From: Byssothecium circinans
Lineage: Eukaryota; Ascomycota; Dothideomycetes; Pleosporales; Massarinaceae
Reading direction: 5' to 3'
Assembly (NCBI GenBank): GCA_010015675.1
Contig: ML976989.1
Span: 1,164,779-1,228,778, forward strand
Length of the DNA: 64,000 nt
Shown: positions 1 through 10,758 of the stretch, one piece after another
Layout of the letters: each line of letters opens with the position of its first letter
How positions within the stretch are numbered: position 1 is the stretch's first letter
Notes under the pieces: generated by a model
Told to the model about the DNA's origin: nothing
The model's input: only the letters and a program-made list of their open reading frames with translations
The model's database searches: none
Program-made: the position numbers and the translations under genes

Positions 1-150
1 TATATTACTTTGGTTTGAAACGTTTTAAACACTTTAAACTAATTAAAATTCCTGTTTCAATTAAAACTAAGCCTAATTAGTTTCAAAGTTTCATTAAAAC
101 ATTTAAAACATTGAAACGTTTAAATGAAACCCTGAGTGTCAGCACTGAAA
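1..150. repeat. AT-rich sequence at the window edge
   Basis: The first 150 bases are strongly AT-rich and built from repeated near-palindromic words of the type GAAACGTTT (about 18-27 and 113-121) and TTAAAAC. The composition changes sharply to normal gene-like sequence after about 150. This looks like the end of a low-complexity or decayed repeat that continues outside the window. No coding capacity was seen and no known element was recognised. Confidence 0.4.
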
Positions 151-909
151 CAAGCAGATGAAAAGGACATGTAAAGAATCGAAACATACCCTGCAGTATC
201 CCACTCTTCCACGTCATACCTGTCGTAGGGAACCGTCTCGAAGTCGTAGGCAAACACATGCGATGATGCACGCTTTCGCTTCTCGCCCGCAAACCACATC
301 TTCATTTCTTCTGGTGCCACTCCCCCGAGCTCGATCTTGTTGACATGCTTCAAAAAGGGTACTGCAAAACGATAGGGCAAGCTTGAGGAAAGGTATGTTG
401 CAGTTTCCAGTAACCGGGGCGAGGAAGGTCTTCTCCTCCGCGGTGGCCTCCGGGAGGTTGATGATGACCGATTGGAGATTCGTCATGCGTGAGAGCACCA
501 GCGCCTCAGTCGAAGCTGGGGTTACCATCCCGATATGGGTTCGGACGCTCTAAAAGGCGTAGTGGTCGGTGAAGGACCAGTCCAGCACAATTGTCTTGAC
601 CTTGCTGACGCGGTGCGAAGGCGCGCCCCATGAGACGGAAGTCAGCTTGTATTGGGCCTTGAAATGGTGCTCAAGGCGCGCGGCCATGGTTGCCTCCGCA
701 ATTTCTTGGTCTCCCTTGAGCTTTTCCGACACGGTGCATGCATGGATAGTAGGACCACTCCATGCAAGCTCATTGTCGTTGTCGATGAAGGAGCCCCCAA
801 AGTTGACAAGATGCTCGAGGATATTCTGCCTTAGCTCTGGCGCAATTCCCATGAGCTGGGCAGGCTTTCCATGTAAGAATTTGACTGCAGTTTCTAAAGT
901 GCATGACAT
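120..909 (-). pseudogene. Broken hypothetical gene, F-box-like N-terminus
   Basis: Reading leftward from 909, one frame gives a protein with MGIAPELRQNILEHL near its start, which resembles the F-box-like LPAELRxxIL opening of many short dothideomycete proteins. The frame meets a TAG at about 552, after HYAF. It then continues in the same frame for another 100 codons (MVTPASTEALVLSRMTN...). Near 380 the sensible reading moves to another frame (PYRFAVPFLKHVNKIELGG...) and runs on towards 120. One in-frame stop plus one frameshift suggest a pseudogene. The TAG could come from CAG by C-to-T change. An unrecognised intron could explain the frame change but not easily the stop. Function unknown; the true start may lie upstream of 909 in another exon. 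Confidence 0.5.
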
Positions 910-2700
910 ACCTCTTCTTGCTTCCTCAGTCCATTGGCCTCGCTATGTTGAGACTGATTGAAGCCGCACGGCCTGCAGTTGTTTGCGGTGCCAACCAGGT
1001 CACAGCAGCCGAGCGCGTGCAACGACAATGTCATGGTCGGGACGATTGGAGAACGTGCCTTTCCTACCGTTTGCGTGTCCGTCTGCACTCCTCGCCCATC
1101 ATTCATGCACTTTCCTGCTTGGTTGCCTCACGACCCGGGCGATTCCAGTGGTCTGAGAGATCCGCATGCTCCCGACTCATGTAAGAGCACTTTGTACAAT
1201 GTATGTCCATTCCTTTGTCCAGTATGACCGCGGTGAGGCAGAGAGGACAGACTGCTTGGTCCGGGTCAGGCTTAGAACCGGGGATCGTCTGCCATGCAAA
1301 ATTTGGGCTAGCTCCGTATTTCCACTGCGGAACCCCAAGCTATACAGAGAGCGACCGAGGTATATCTCTCGATTTCTCGTATGAATGATGGGCAGCAGCC
1401 GGATCGGTATCGGTGATGGACGACCACTAGGAAGATGGAGGTCGCATAGTTCGTATTTTGGCTTTGACAGTGCAGAGAAAGCAGCTTTTCGACGCCCTGT
1501 ATGAACGATTCAATTACGCCATTGAATGCTATTAGTAGAAGTTTCATTTCTGGAGAGCCGCGGCTGGCGAAATTTGATGGTGGTGTGGTTGAGTTTGAGG
1601 TAATTGCTTTGAGGTATATACAGTAGTAATATAGGTACAGTACCGTCAGTGGATTACCACCCAACCTCCGTTACTACACATATAAGTCAAGACGATGTTG
1701 TAAGTCTCTCCAAACCCGAAAATAGCTCTTCACAAGGAAGATGAATTTCTAAAAACCAAAGAAGTCTTGCCGTCCCCTGTGATGACGAATACTGGATTTG
1801 GAGAGACAAATAAGCCCAATCGACAATGATTCGCTCTGGATGACGGCAACACTGCTTCAATGATACAGGAAATGATGTCTGCCATTGCTGTCTGAAGTTA
1901 TAGCTGGTAGGTCTCCGAACTCAATTACTATGATTTTGAGAACGGGAGGCTGCTGCGCAAAGAGCCAGGACAGGAGTGATATGTAGCATATGCGGAGTGA
2001 CAGCATGGCGGCACATATCAGGATCACAGATTCGTCTTAATTCAATACAATAGGAAAATGTTTTTGAACATTTGCCTTCGTAACGTGCCTGTGCTTGTGA
2101 AGTTCTGCAGGGCGTTTTGAAGACAGTTAAGTTGGGGTCTTTCGGTCAATTCCGCCGCCATCCAGCAATCATCCAGCTTTGCCTAGTCCTACCCGTTAAT
2201 AAGGCCTCATTAATGCAAGCATGTGCCGCAGTGCTAACGGTAATCCGGTGTGAGATGCCGCAATATATCAAAAGTCTCAAGACTACCAAGTAGCACAAGC
2301 GTGTCCTGAACTTTCAAACAAAAATCATTATGTTATCTGATATAACATGACGCTATACTCAGACTCGCGAGTAAATATGACTCTCTGAAATCAATATCTT
2401 TCGTGTTTTCGAGAGAAGACGTGCGCACGCGTCGTTGCGGTAACGGTATTACACGTGACGCTCGTGATGTCAGGCAAAAAAGCAATAAACTTGGTTTGTT
2501 ACTCTGCCCACACGACCCGCCATACACTAGTCAACGCCCGCTTACGAAAACTCCCAGCACCGCCCACCCGTCACTGCACTGGAATTTAGGACTCTCCGAA
2601 CCGACCAGTCGCATCTTCGCCACCTGGAATACGCTCTTGCAGGCACACCTGGATATTCTGAAAGAACTCTACTAATAGTTACTGCACCATAGTAAGCACA
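910..2700. other. Intergenic, no gene seen
   Basis: No open frame here shows a recognisable domain, coherent splice signals or protein-like composition. Short ORFs overlap on both strands without support. The stretch before 2701 probably holds the promoter and 5' leader of the coiled-coil gene. Confidence 0.5.
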
Positions 2701-3909
2701 ATGCCCACCACACCGATCCGCCTAGCAGCTGGCGATACCAACTTCGGCGAGCTCGCATCGCAGAAAGCCCCCAAATCGCTCAGACTCCCCTTCGACGGCA
2801 TCCCTTACGAGACGATCACGGAATCGGACGAGGTAGAGTTGAACAGCAAGCGCGGGATCCTGGGTGAGATTGATGAGCAGCCTGTCAAGCTCTACGTCGG
2901 GTACATGACCGTCGATGACGCCGAGGTGTACATGGTGCTCATTGAGGTTGAGAATAAGGGGAACTTGGTAAGCTAAGCGCTCATACAGGCGCAACCATAT
3001 TTCTGAATGAGCCATTGCTGACTCTGTATACTTTTGATGCAGAACGGCCCGCAAGTGCAGTTGTACTGCCGCACAGAAGATGGAGAGCTCCGCATCGTAG
3101 GGCAGGTGGAGGCGCTAAAACGCGTGAACTTCCGCGAAGAACTCGAACCTTTGTCTCGACTGTCTGCAGCTCACATGTCGGCTCTGTTGAAGTATCTATT
3201 CCTCAAGAACGGCCCGGTATTCTCGTGTGAGGTCACCTTCGAGCATAGGTTCCCTCGCCGTCTTGCCAGTGCCGTGGAGGCGTTCAATACAGTTTTCGAA
3301 ACCTTAAATGGTCCCGCAGCTCCCGACAACGGCTCGAGCAAGGAACAGGTCGGCGAGGAGGCGACGGGTGAGTTGGATGAAGCGCTGGCTGGAAATGGAG
3401 CTGCAGATGAGGGCAAGAACGCGGCTAACTCGGGACTGACAGAAGAGGACGCCGAAGGCGAGGAGGTCTCGAATGAGGAAAACGCAAACCCCGGCCGGCC
3501 TATCCCCACAAACCGATCCCTTAGGTCTCGCAACTCTCCGTCCGTTACTCCCCACGGACCAAACGTTCACGCGCCCGTTGCTCTTTCCCAGCCGCCTAGG
3601 GCACAACCTCCCTCTATACGTCCCATCATGGCCACAACTTCGATCTGGCAAGCTATGAACCTCCTCGTCGACGCTGACGTGAACATCCGCCGCGGCAAGA
3701 CGCAACTGGAGGAACTTCAGGCACAGCGCAGGGAAGAAGAGGAAAATATGACCGAGCAGAATCTGGCGAAGCTGGCACGGGAGGAAGAAGCGGCGGAGCA
3801 GAGGGTCAGCGAAGCTTTGGAAAAGAAGCAAGAAGTTCTCGACGCGATGAGTCCGGAGCATCGCGCGCTGTATCGCCTTGGCAGGGAACATGGGAAGGCT
3901 GACGCTTGA
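2701..3909 (+). CDS. Hypothetical coiled-coil protein, two exons
   Basis: Exons 2701-2967 and 3043-3909 are separated by a 75-bp intron (donor GTAAGC, acceptor TGCAG), phase 0, giving 377 residues. The ATG follows CACA, a good fungal start context. The N-terminal 180 residues look globular, with alternating strands and helices. Residues about 190-290 are acidic and low complexity (Glu, Ala, Asn, Ser, Pro). The C-terminal 80 residues form a strong charged coiled coil (repeated QRREEEE, AREEEAAEQR). No catalytic motif was seen and I do not recognise the family. The intact frame, clean intron and biased third positions make it a confident gene of unknown function. Confidence 0.8.
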
Positions 3910-4041
3910 TCGGCACAAAGGCGTCGATACCTGGCGGTTTTGGAGGGAGGTGTATGTCTAGATGTAACATTGAATGATACAGTGCCTATCACGTGACCCT
4001 CACATTCTCTAATCTTGAGTCTTCCTCTGTGTTGCTGCTCG

Positions 4042-4326
4042 ATGACTCAATCAATCTCACTATCATTCTTCTCTGGAGGACCCGTGTACGAGGTATCGAG
4101 ACGTCCTTCAAACCCATACACAGCTCAAGGTGTGCTGCCCTGTGAGTTAACCTCGCATCCCTCGTCGCCCTCATGACAGTCTGCTAACCAGAGGGAAGTG
4201 CGCCGAAGCTCTCCTGGCATGCCCAGGGCATCAACAAACACTGCGAATGTGGCACCTCAGCAGCAGCCAGGCTCTGGGATGCAGAGGGACGTTATGCTCT
4301 GGGAGAACTGCGTCCCGCAGCGTTAA
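4042..4326 (+). CDS. Possible small spliced gene, splice unresolved
   Basis: An ATG at 4042 opens about 33 protein-like codons (MTQSISLSFFSGGPVYEVSR..., then PSNPYTAQ). A second protein-like stretch runs from 4192 to a TAA at 4324-4326 (EVRRSSPGMPRASTNT..., rich in Gln, Pro and Ser). Between them are a strong donor GTGAGT at 4142 and CTAACCAG ending at 4191. Joining at GTGAGT would create a stop. A weaker donor, GTGCTG at 4132, joins the two frames in phase 0 with a 60-bp intron. Either the weaker donor is used or the gene is damaged. No function can be assigned. Confidence 0.35.
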
Positions 4327-5417
4327 TCTGGATGTTGAGGGGTGGGAGATAGTGATTATGGGTATGGTAGTTGCGTCTCTTGTATGACGGGATGGATATG
4401 ATTATTGAAGGTGATTGTTTTCATATACTTTTGATTCCTCGTAATGTGATGTGGTGTCGTTGAAAAGAAGTTGGAGTCGCAACGGTGACATCCGCTCCTT
4501 CCGGTCGGTATGGTTTATCTCGCTCATGATGAGATGTACGCATAACGATGAACTGCTTAATTAGATCCACCGTCTGTGAGCTGATGAAAACGTTCGGTTT
4601 GCGGGCGGCAAAATAGTGCATTGCAACCCCTTGGTTATTTGATCTCAATGTTTCACCGCACAAGCTTTATGATGTCGTATCAAGCGATATCTACTGCAGC
4701 GAAGTAGTGAAAGGTGAAGTAGCCCCGAAGAAAAAGCGGAATAGGGGAACGAACTTGAAACACCTTCAATCAACAACCACAAACCAACAGTACCGTTGAG
4801 ACAAAATTACTGCCGGGATATCCGACTTTATAAAAAGAATAGCTTAGAACTCTCCAAAAAGTGCCAATGATACTTATCTTTGCAACATGACCACGACTTC
4901 CATGTGTCTATCAACCGATATTCCATTTCGCATTTTGCTCAATAATGCAGTCTTGAGGCTGCACCAGTTTGCCGCATATATCCAATACTACCTTGCTGTA
5001 CTCGGTTCTATCCAGTGTATCCACTGTCCAGCTCAAAACGGCCCCCAAGTATTCGCGACCGTTGAAAAACGGGCCGTTAGACGCAATTAAAAAAATCGCC
5101 CTATTGAAAACTTCCATGTCACAAAACTATTTAAAGGTTAGCTCGGGAGAAGATCGACATTGTTCTCAATAACTTTTCTTATGCCTAACACCCATCCACC
5201 AATAAGGATAAACCTATTTGCCAACGATATCCAAAATGAGTCTCCATGATCCGCGCCTCTTTCAAATAAATACAAAGCGCTCCCTCATCCGATAACCCAC
5301 GTTGCAGTCTTTCGCTACACCAGCAACTTCAACGTTAGGTCCATTCGTTTCCATTCCATATACATTGTATCCATTCGTTTTCTCTTCCTATACAAAACCC
5401 TTTAATAACCTAAAACA
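4327..5417. other. Intergenic, no gene seen
   Basis: Short overlapping ORFs on both strands have no domain signatures. The last 100 bases before 5418 are CT- and A-rich, as in fungal leaders, and probably belonged to the promoter of the peroxidase relic. Confidence 0.5.
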
Positions 5418-7040
5418 ATGAAATCCCCCACTCTCGCTGTCCTCACGGCCCTCCCCACCGGCCTCCTCGCCGCCGAATACATCTGGCCGCACAAGCACGA
5501 CCACATCGAAGACATCTACATGCTGCAAACCGGCTTCAATAGATTCGGGTTCGTCGACGCTGCGGCTTCGATCAACGCGAACCGGGACGGCAGAACTCCG
5601 CCGAATGGATCCGCACCGCATACCACGACATGTCAACGGCGGACGTCGATGCCGGGACCGGCGGCCTCGACGCATCCATCATGTTCGAGACGGGAAGGGA
5701 AGAGAACAAGGGCGACGCGATTAATAATATGTTTTCGCATCTATCGGCCTTTTACACGGTGCGGTCGAGTGCGGCGGATTTGCTCGCGATGGCGGTCGTG
5801 GGGTCCATGGCGATATGTGGCGGGTACGAGGTTCCGTTGCGGGTGGGACGTGTTGATGCCATAGAAGCGGGGCCGATGGGCGTCCCAGAGCCGCAGCAAG
5901 ATCTTGCTACGCATACGGCGAAGTTTGCGAAGCAGGGGTTTAATCAGTCGGAGATGATTGAGTTGGTTGCTTGTGGGCATACGCTTGGGGGCATACATGG
6001 AGCGAACTTCCCTGAGATCACGTATGATAATTCCACCGGACAGGTTTCGACGTTTGAGTTCAATCGATCAAATGTCGTGTTTGATAATACCGTTGTGAAG
6101 GAATATCTGGCGAGCAAGACGTCGAATTTGCTGGTCGTGGGGACGAACGATACGCTGAATTCGGATAAGGGGATCTTTGGAGCCGATGGGAACTAGACTA
6201 TGGAGAAGCTGGCTGATGAGACGTATTTCCAGAGGAGGTGCTAGGATGTCATGACCCGCATGATCGATACGGTTCCCAAGGACGTGGTTCTCAGTGAGCC
6301 TCTCAAGCCCATCCCGATCAAACCATACGTCAATGTCCTGGCTTTGAACTCCAACGGTACGATTGACTTTTCTGGCACCGTTCGCGTTCACTCCGGCAAA
6401 AATACTGCCTATCTCAATGCCGACGACCTCTCCGCATATTTGACATACAAGGATCGATCCGGGAAGAACGTGACGCAGCCCATTCGCCGCGACAAGGCCG
6501 TTTTGGAGATCTGGTAGAGCAACTGGGTTCCATGGCGTGACCTTTGTGTTCTTTGAGTGGACAACGACGCTTGATCCTGAAGTCGGTATCAGTGGATTCC
6601 ACATCCATCTCACCACGACATCGACAAACACTACCGAAGTCTTCGACAACGCTGGCAACACTTACCCCGTATCAGACACAGTACTGTACCAGATGAAGCA
6701 GAGCTGCAGCGCCTTCACTGCCAATGGCGCTGTGTCCGACGGCCAACTTACTGTCACGGCGGCAGTTCGGAAAGACGCGGTGTCCGACAAGAAGGTTAAT
6801 CTCCATTTCGCGAAGAAGGTTCCAAGACAGGGCGTCTTGCTCGATCGGTTCGAGACGCAGATCGAGCCCTTTGTGGCGATTGGGAAGGCGGTGGCGGGAT
6901 ACGAGTTGTACAAAGTGGATAAGATGTACATTGATGGGCAAAGCTCAACTACGAGCTTTGATATCGTAATCGGTGATAAGGTGGAGGTGGAGTTTGAGAG
7001 GATCATTGCCCTCAGTCAACAGACCTGCGCGGAGTTGTAG
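5418..7040 (+). pseudogene. Broken secreted haem peroxidase (class II-like)
   Basis: The ATG at 5418 opens a signal peptide (MKSPTLAVLTALPTGLLAAE). After a frameshift near 5560 the frame carries the distal haem-pocket motif RTAYHDM (about 5610-5635) and then the proximal-histidine motif ACGHTLGGIH (about 5970-6000), both diagnostic of the plant/fungal peroxidase superfamily. Two in-frame TAG codons (6194-6196, and in RC*DV near 6242-6244) interrupt a region that aligns as coding on both sides. A second frameshift lies near 6510-6530. The C-terminal domain then runs intact to the stop at 7040. The relic spans the expected gene length, about 520 codons. A functional form would be a secreted haem peroxidase acting on the cell wall or phenolic substrates. 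At least two stops and two frame changes make it a pseudogene. Both TAGs are compatible with CAG-to-TAG change. Confidence 0.85.
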
Positions 7041-7596
7041 TGTGATGGGGGGTTAGCATAGTGTAATAGCGTTGATATCAACTTTCCCTTTGATTAAGTT
7101 TTTTAAACAGAGGCAGTTAGCGAAAGGGAAGGGGTCAGTAGCAGCTGCGTTAACGCCCGTGCTTAACCGAGCATTGCCACCTAACTCTTCGCACGTCGCG
7201 CTTCTTCTTCGTTTTGTTTAACATCGCATCGCCGAAGCCCATGATGGCTTCATCTCATCCTTCTCTCCTATCACATCCCCCACTCAAACATTGCAGTCAT
7301 TTCTTTCCTACGCTCTGAGCTACTCCACCACCAGGTGATCCTGTAGCAGAACGGCTATTATAGCTAGTCTCATGCTTCACATCTGAAAGGGGTCTTTGGA
7401 TTCCATTGTTATCGTCATCCCATTACGCACGCTATGCTTGAGCTATCTTTCCCCATTATTCATTGTTATGACTCGCCACTCCGCAGAGGATCGAAACAAG
7501 ATTTGTTCATATGCGCTTTTCTCCACCCAAAGCATTAACCACCATTTGCATCTCCCGCCGTAGCGCAGTGCTGGAGTTGATGTGCTAGCGCGCGGC
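7041..7596. other. Intergenic, no gene seen
   Basis: Convergent spacer between the peroxidase relic and the minus-strand gene ending at 7597. It contains CT-rich, non-coding-looking sequence with no domain-bearing ORF. Confidence 0.5.
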
Positions 7597-8703
7597 TCAC
7601 AGACCCTGTCGCTCCTTCATCTCCTTCCGAGTTGACAGCAGGAGGTGGTTCGTGTAGTACATTGGTCTCTCGAGGTAGTCGTCCCTCCCTTGGGTGTTGG
7701 GGTGGTCTTCTCGTTGTACCTCCTTGTCCTCTTGCTGGCCGACATCGAGAGGCTTCTTGACGCCAGTGTCACCGTCCGTGTCCTCTGGCTTGTCAGCTGC
7801 CTTGACACTACTACCATGCCTCAGAATAAGCTTCTTCATGAATTCGTCGGCCAATTCGCCTACGCTCTTTGAAGGGGCATGGCCAGCCTTTTCGGTTGTC
7901 TGTACTATCGGATCTCCACCACAAGCGAGCTTGCTGTGCTGCTGCTGGGAAAGCTCTGGTGAGATTTTGTCGGCGCTGGGAAAGGGACGAGACGCCGGGG
8001 ACGATGCAGCTTGGTACGACTGGGGCGCAACGCTGTTATTGAGACCGTGCGGTTCATTGCGATGCGTGGACGCCGGTGGAGGCGGTGACGCGGAAACCGC
8101 CTCACGCATCGACACATGGAGGCCCTAAAAACACGGTCAGTCGTACTCATCTTTCCATTGGATGAACTCACTTTGATGCTGCTCAAGTTCGCCACAATCT
8201 TCCCCGCGACCTCTTTCGTGGTGAGGAAAACCTCCGCCGTAACTGGATCCTCTGAGATCAACTTGCAGCCCTTGATACGTGCAATATGAGACACGTAGCG
8301 GTCGATGTCTGATGCTGACGTGCCGCGAGCCCATCCCGAAGCCGTCACGACGTACGCTCTACCTTGGACCGAACTCTGCACCGGATACTGCGCAGGCTTC
8401 GGTGACGGAGAGATGGGCGATGAAGCTGCGAGGTATCAGTTTGATTTGATTCTGGGATACTAGCCGTGTATGTATACTTACATGAGATAGACCTAGTGGT
8501 TGGCGTGATTGTGGGAAGAGCGCCAAACTCTGGGACTGCCGGCCACGTCGGAGGAGACGGGTCACCATCTAGTTGGGTCAGCACTCGAAAGATGGTAATG
8601 ATGTCGTTGGAAAATAATTTTCAAACTTACACGGCGATGCAGGCGATTGGCAATCGGGCGCCATCTTTGGCCAGCGACCGTTACTTGCTTTACGGTACGA
8701 CAT
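7597..8703 (-). CDS. Hypothetical protein, four exons
   Basis: Exons 8703-8631, 8568-8482, 8425-8172 and 8124-7597 join in frame through introns with donors GTAAGT, GTAAGT and GTGAGT, giving about 313 residues. I chose the ATG at 8703 (MSYRKASNGRW...). An upstream in-frame ATG at 8916 would add a low-complexity Ser/Thr-rich stretch that looks like leader. After a Pro/Ser-rich linker, residues about 70-130 (RAYVVTASGWARGTSASD... to IVANLSSIK) have the strand-helix-strand spacing of a degenerate RNA-recognition-like fold; this is inference only. The C-terminal half is polar, probably disordered, with a basic and acidic tail. None of the exon joins is visible without splicing. Function unknown. 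Confidence 0.7.
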
Positions 8704-8882
8704 TTGGGATTGACGTTGGAGCTTGAAGAGCTTGAAGAGGATGGACGATGCGTGCAGAATGCCAGACGAGGAAATGGACGAGCAAGCAAGAAACTGCTGA
8801 AGAGTGAGAGGGGAGGGGAGATGCGAGGTGGGCTTGCGAAGTGGGAAGGAGCGGTTCGTTGTTGTTGTGGCTACTAGCGTGC

Positions 8883-8932
8883 CTTCCCAGATGGGTTCAC
8901 TTCCAGATGGGTTCACTTCCAGATGGGAAGGC
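8883..8932. repeat. Three tandem copies of a 16-bp unit
   Basis: The unit CTTCCAGATGGGTTCA is repeated about three times, and the block ends in the inverted words GCCTTCCC (8881-8888) and GGGAAGGC (8925-8932). It lies 180-230 bp upstream of the chosen start of the four-exon gene at 8703, so it may be a leader or promoter repeat. No function is evident. Confidence 0.7.
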
Positions 8933-8939
8933 GCAGGCA

Positions 8940-9484
8940 GACGTCAACACACTCGCGATATTCGAGACATAGGAAGAAAGATAATGGGTAGGTTACATAT
9001 AAACAGTTTATTGTCTGTAATAACCTCTGTCGAGAGTAATCTTTGCACCCTCTTTATTCCCCCGGATGGGCTTCTCACAGCAAGCATGCTCCTTCGAGGT
9101 ATTCAGGGACGACATATTCGCGTCTTAGAAGGCTCTTTTTGGCCCGTTCCCACTCAATCTCTCCCGAATCTATAGCAAATTGGAAATCTACTTGCAATCC
9201 AATGAACAAGGAGTCCAAGCTTTTGCGTGGGGACCCATGCTTCACTTACCAATCGGGGATTCAAGAGAATTAATGTACGTCACAGTAGCTGAAAAATAAA
9301 TATCCATAGACTATCTTTATAGACAAGACCTTGTCTTGAAATACATTAGAAGCACTGACGACTAGATACATGCCGTTATTACAAAAGAAAATCCATTCTG
9401 TAACTTCCCATCTGCGCAACCAAAGCAAATAAAATCCGCATCCGTTCCAACTCAACATAAGAAAGAGGTACTAGTCTGAAAGCA
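8940..9484. other. Intergenic, no gene seen
   Basis: No ORF with domain or splice support. The stretch serves as upstream region for the 8703 gene and downstream region for the small gene ending at 9485. Confidence 0.5.
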
Positions 9485-9907
9485 CTATTGATTCTTCATA
9501 ATTGACGCCAAACCCCACAGAGCAGAAGGGGAATGTATGGCTAGAGTCAACTTCTTCACCGCGTCTCGTTTTGATGGATAATAGTTGCCACGCTTCAAGG
9601 GCACTCCGTACTTATCGAGAACGACGCATTGATGTTTACCGCTGTTCTGCCCCTTTCTGGGTTCGGTGTCGGCAAAGGAGGCCCTCTTATACCCGTGTTT
9701 CTGCGCAGTTCCTGCTAATACTTAGAATAGTCTCCAAAACATGGCTTGATATAATTTACTGGTACATTGGTCCAATAGCTGATTCAACTCTTGTCTTGCT
9801 TTCTCCGTTCCGGTCTTTGTACGTGAGATGCCTTGCGCAGGTGCTGGTTCAACATCTTCGGGAGTTACATCGACGTTGGATTTTCCTTTCTTCCCTTCGT
9901 CCGCCAT
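9485..9907 (-). CDS. Small spliced protein, family member A (124 aa)
   Basis: Exons 9907-9760 and 9711-9485 are joined by a 48-bp intron (donor GTAAAT, branch CTAAG, acceptor TAGCAG), phase 1, giving 124 residues. Start context is ACATGGCG; an ATG five codons upstream (9922) is also possible. Exon 2 has no ATG of its own, so the gene is easily missed. The N-terminus is charged and probably disordered. A helix (EKARQELNQLLDQC) precedes the splice point, followed by AQKHGY and a basic C-terminus ending ALWGLASIMKNQ. No known domain was recognised. It resembles member B (10759-11201) in intron position and phase, in the residues around the splice, and in promoter sequence. A TATA-like box lies 138 bp upstream. 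Just before the ATG is a near-repeat of the start region carrying ATA instead of ATG. Confidence 0.65.
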
Positions 9908-10044
9908 GTTTTCGTGCTCCACAGGCTGTTGAGGAGTTTCCTTTTTCGGCCCGTCCGCTATGTTTTCTTGCTGTACCGTGTGCTGAGAAGTTTTGTTCGT
10001 AGAAGTGATGAAGAGAGTGAAGGTGTACTGTCGCCGTGAAGTCT

Positions 10045-10055
10045 CCTTATATATT
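10045..10055 (-). promoter_or_regulatory. TATA-like box of small gene A
   Basis: Minus-strand AATATATAAGG, 138 bp upstream of the ATG at 9907, is followed by a C/A-rich leader. The flanking GTCATAG and upstream sequence resemble those at the TATA of gene B (11461-11470). Confidence 0.5.
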
Positions 10056-10338
10056 GTGCTATGACACTTCCCTTATGGGTCATACATACATGAGTAATAC
10101 CTCTATGACTATCCGAACAACACCATGACTCACCCCAGCGTATCTCACTCAGTCATACTCAGAGTAAACTCTGTTGTGTGCGTCTCCTACGCTAAAATCC
10201 TTATTCTTTCCCCTCTGAGTTTCTGACAGTGACCCGCTTCCAGGCGCATGTGGAAAGTCGTCGCTCTTCAATGTTTTGGCGCGCAGAATGCCTGGCTCTC
10301 ACTGATGGTAATGGAGTCAAATCCAGACACTGACTCTT

Positions 10339-10414
10339 AAGGACTGACTCATTGAAGTCAGAGTCACGGAATTTTTAAGGACTGACTCCTTGCAGCTAGA
10401 GTCACGGAATTCTT
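10339..10414. repeat. Two tandem 38-bp repeats with TGACTC/GAGTCA
   Basis: Copy 1 (10339-10376) and copy 2 (10377-10414) both read AAGGACTGACTC, then a variable core, then AGAGTCACGGAATT. Each carries one TGACTC and one inverted GAGTCA. The first TGACTC is followed by A, giving TGACTCA at 10345-10351, the consensus of Gcn4/CpcA-type bZIP factors. Further TGACTC/GAGTCA words lie at 10126, 10331 and 10484. Confidence 0.7.
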
Positions 10415-10419
10415 ACAAA

Positions 10420-10758
10420 GCACGCTTAGAACCGAGACTCAAACTGTACGCCTATTCATTGTATTACTTCTCCTCACCCCAAGGAGTCACAAGGCGAAGG
10501 AGCAAGTCATGTTGTGTACGCTTGATCAAACCAGGAGCCAGCGTTAACGCAGAGTAAAATATTCAATCATCATTAAAATACAGCTATCTACTACGGAGGA
10601 AGTTTAATGAAAGTATCTCCTAACGCCCAAAGAAGTGTGACCAAACTCGCCCCACCATCATCAATCCCGTGTCCACTTTTCACGTCCACTTGTTAAGAGT
10701 CATCCGCTCCTCCCGTCGTTTCCTGGGGTGGTTTGGATGGCCCTTCCTGTCCTCCAGA
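10420..10758. other. Spacer between the two small genes
   Basis: No gene seen. The stretch is downstream of small gene B and continues the TGACTC-rich surroundings. Confidence 0.4.
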
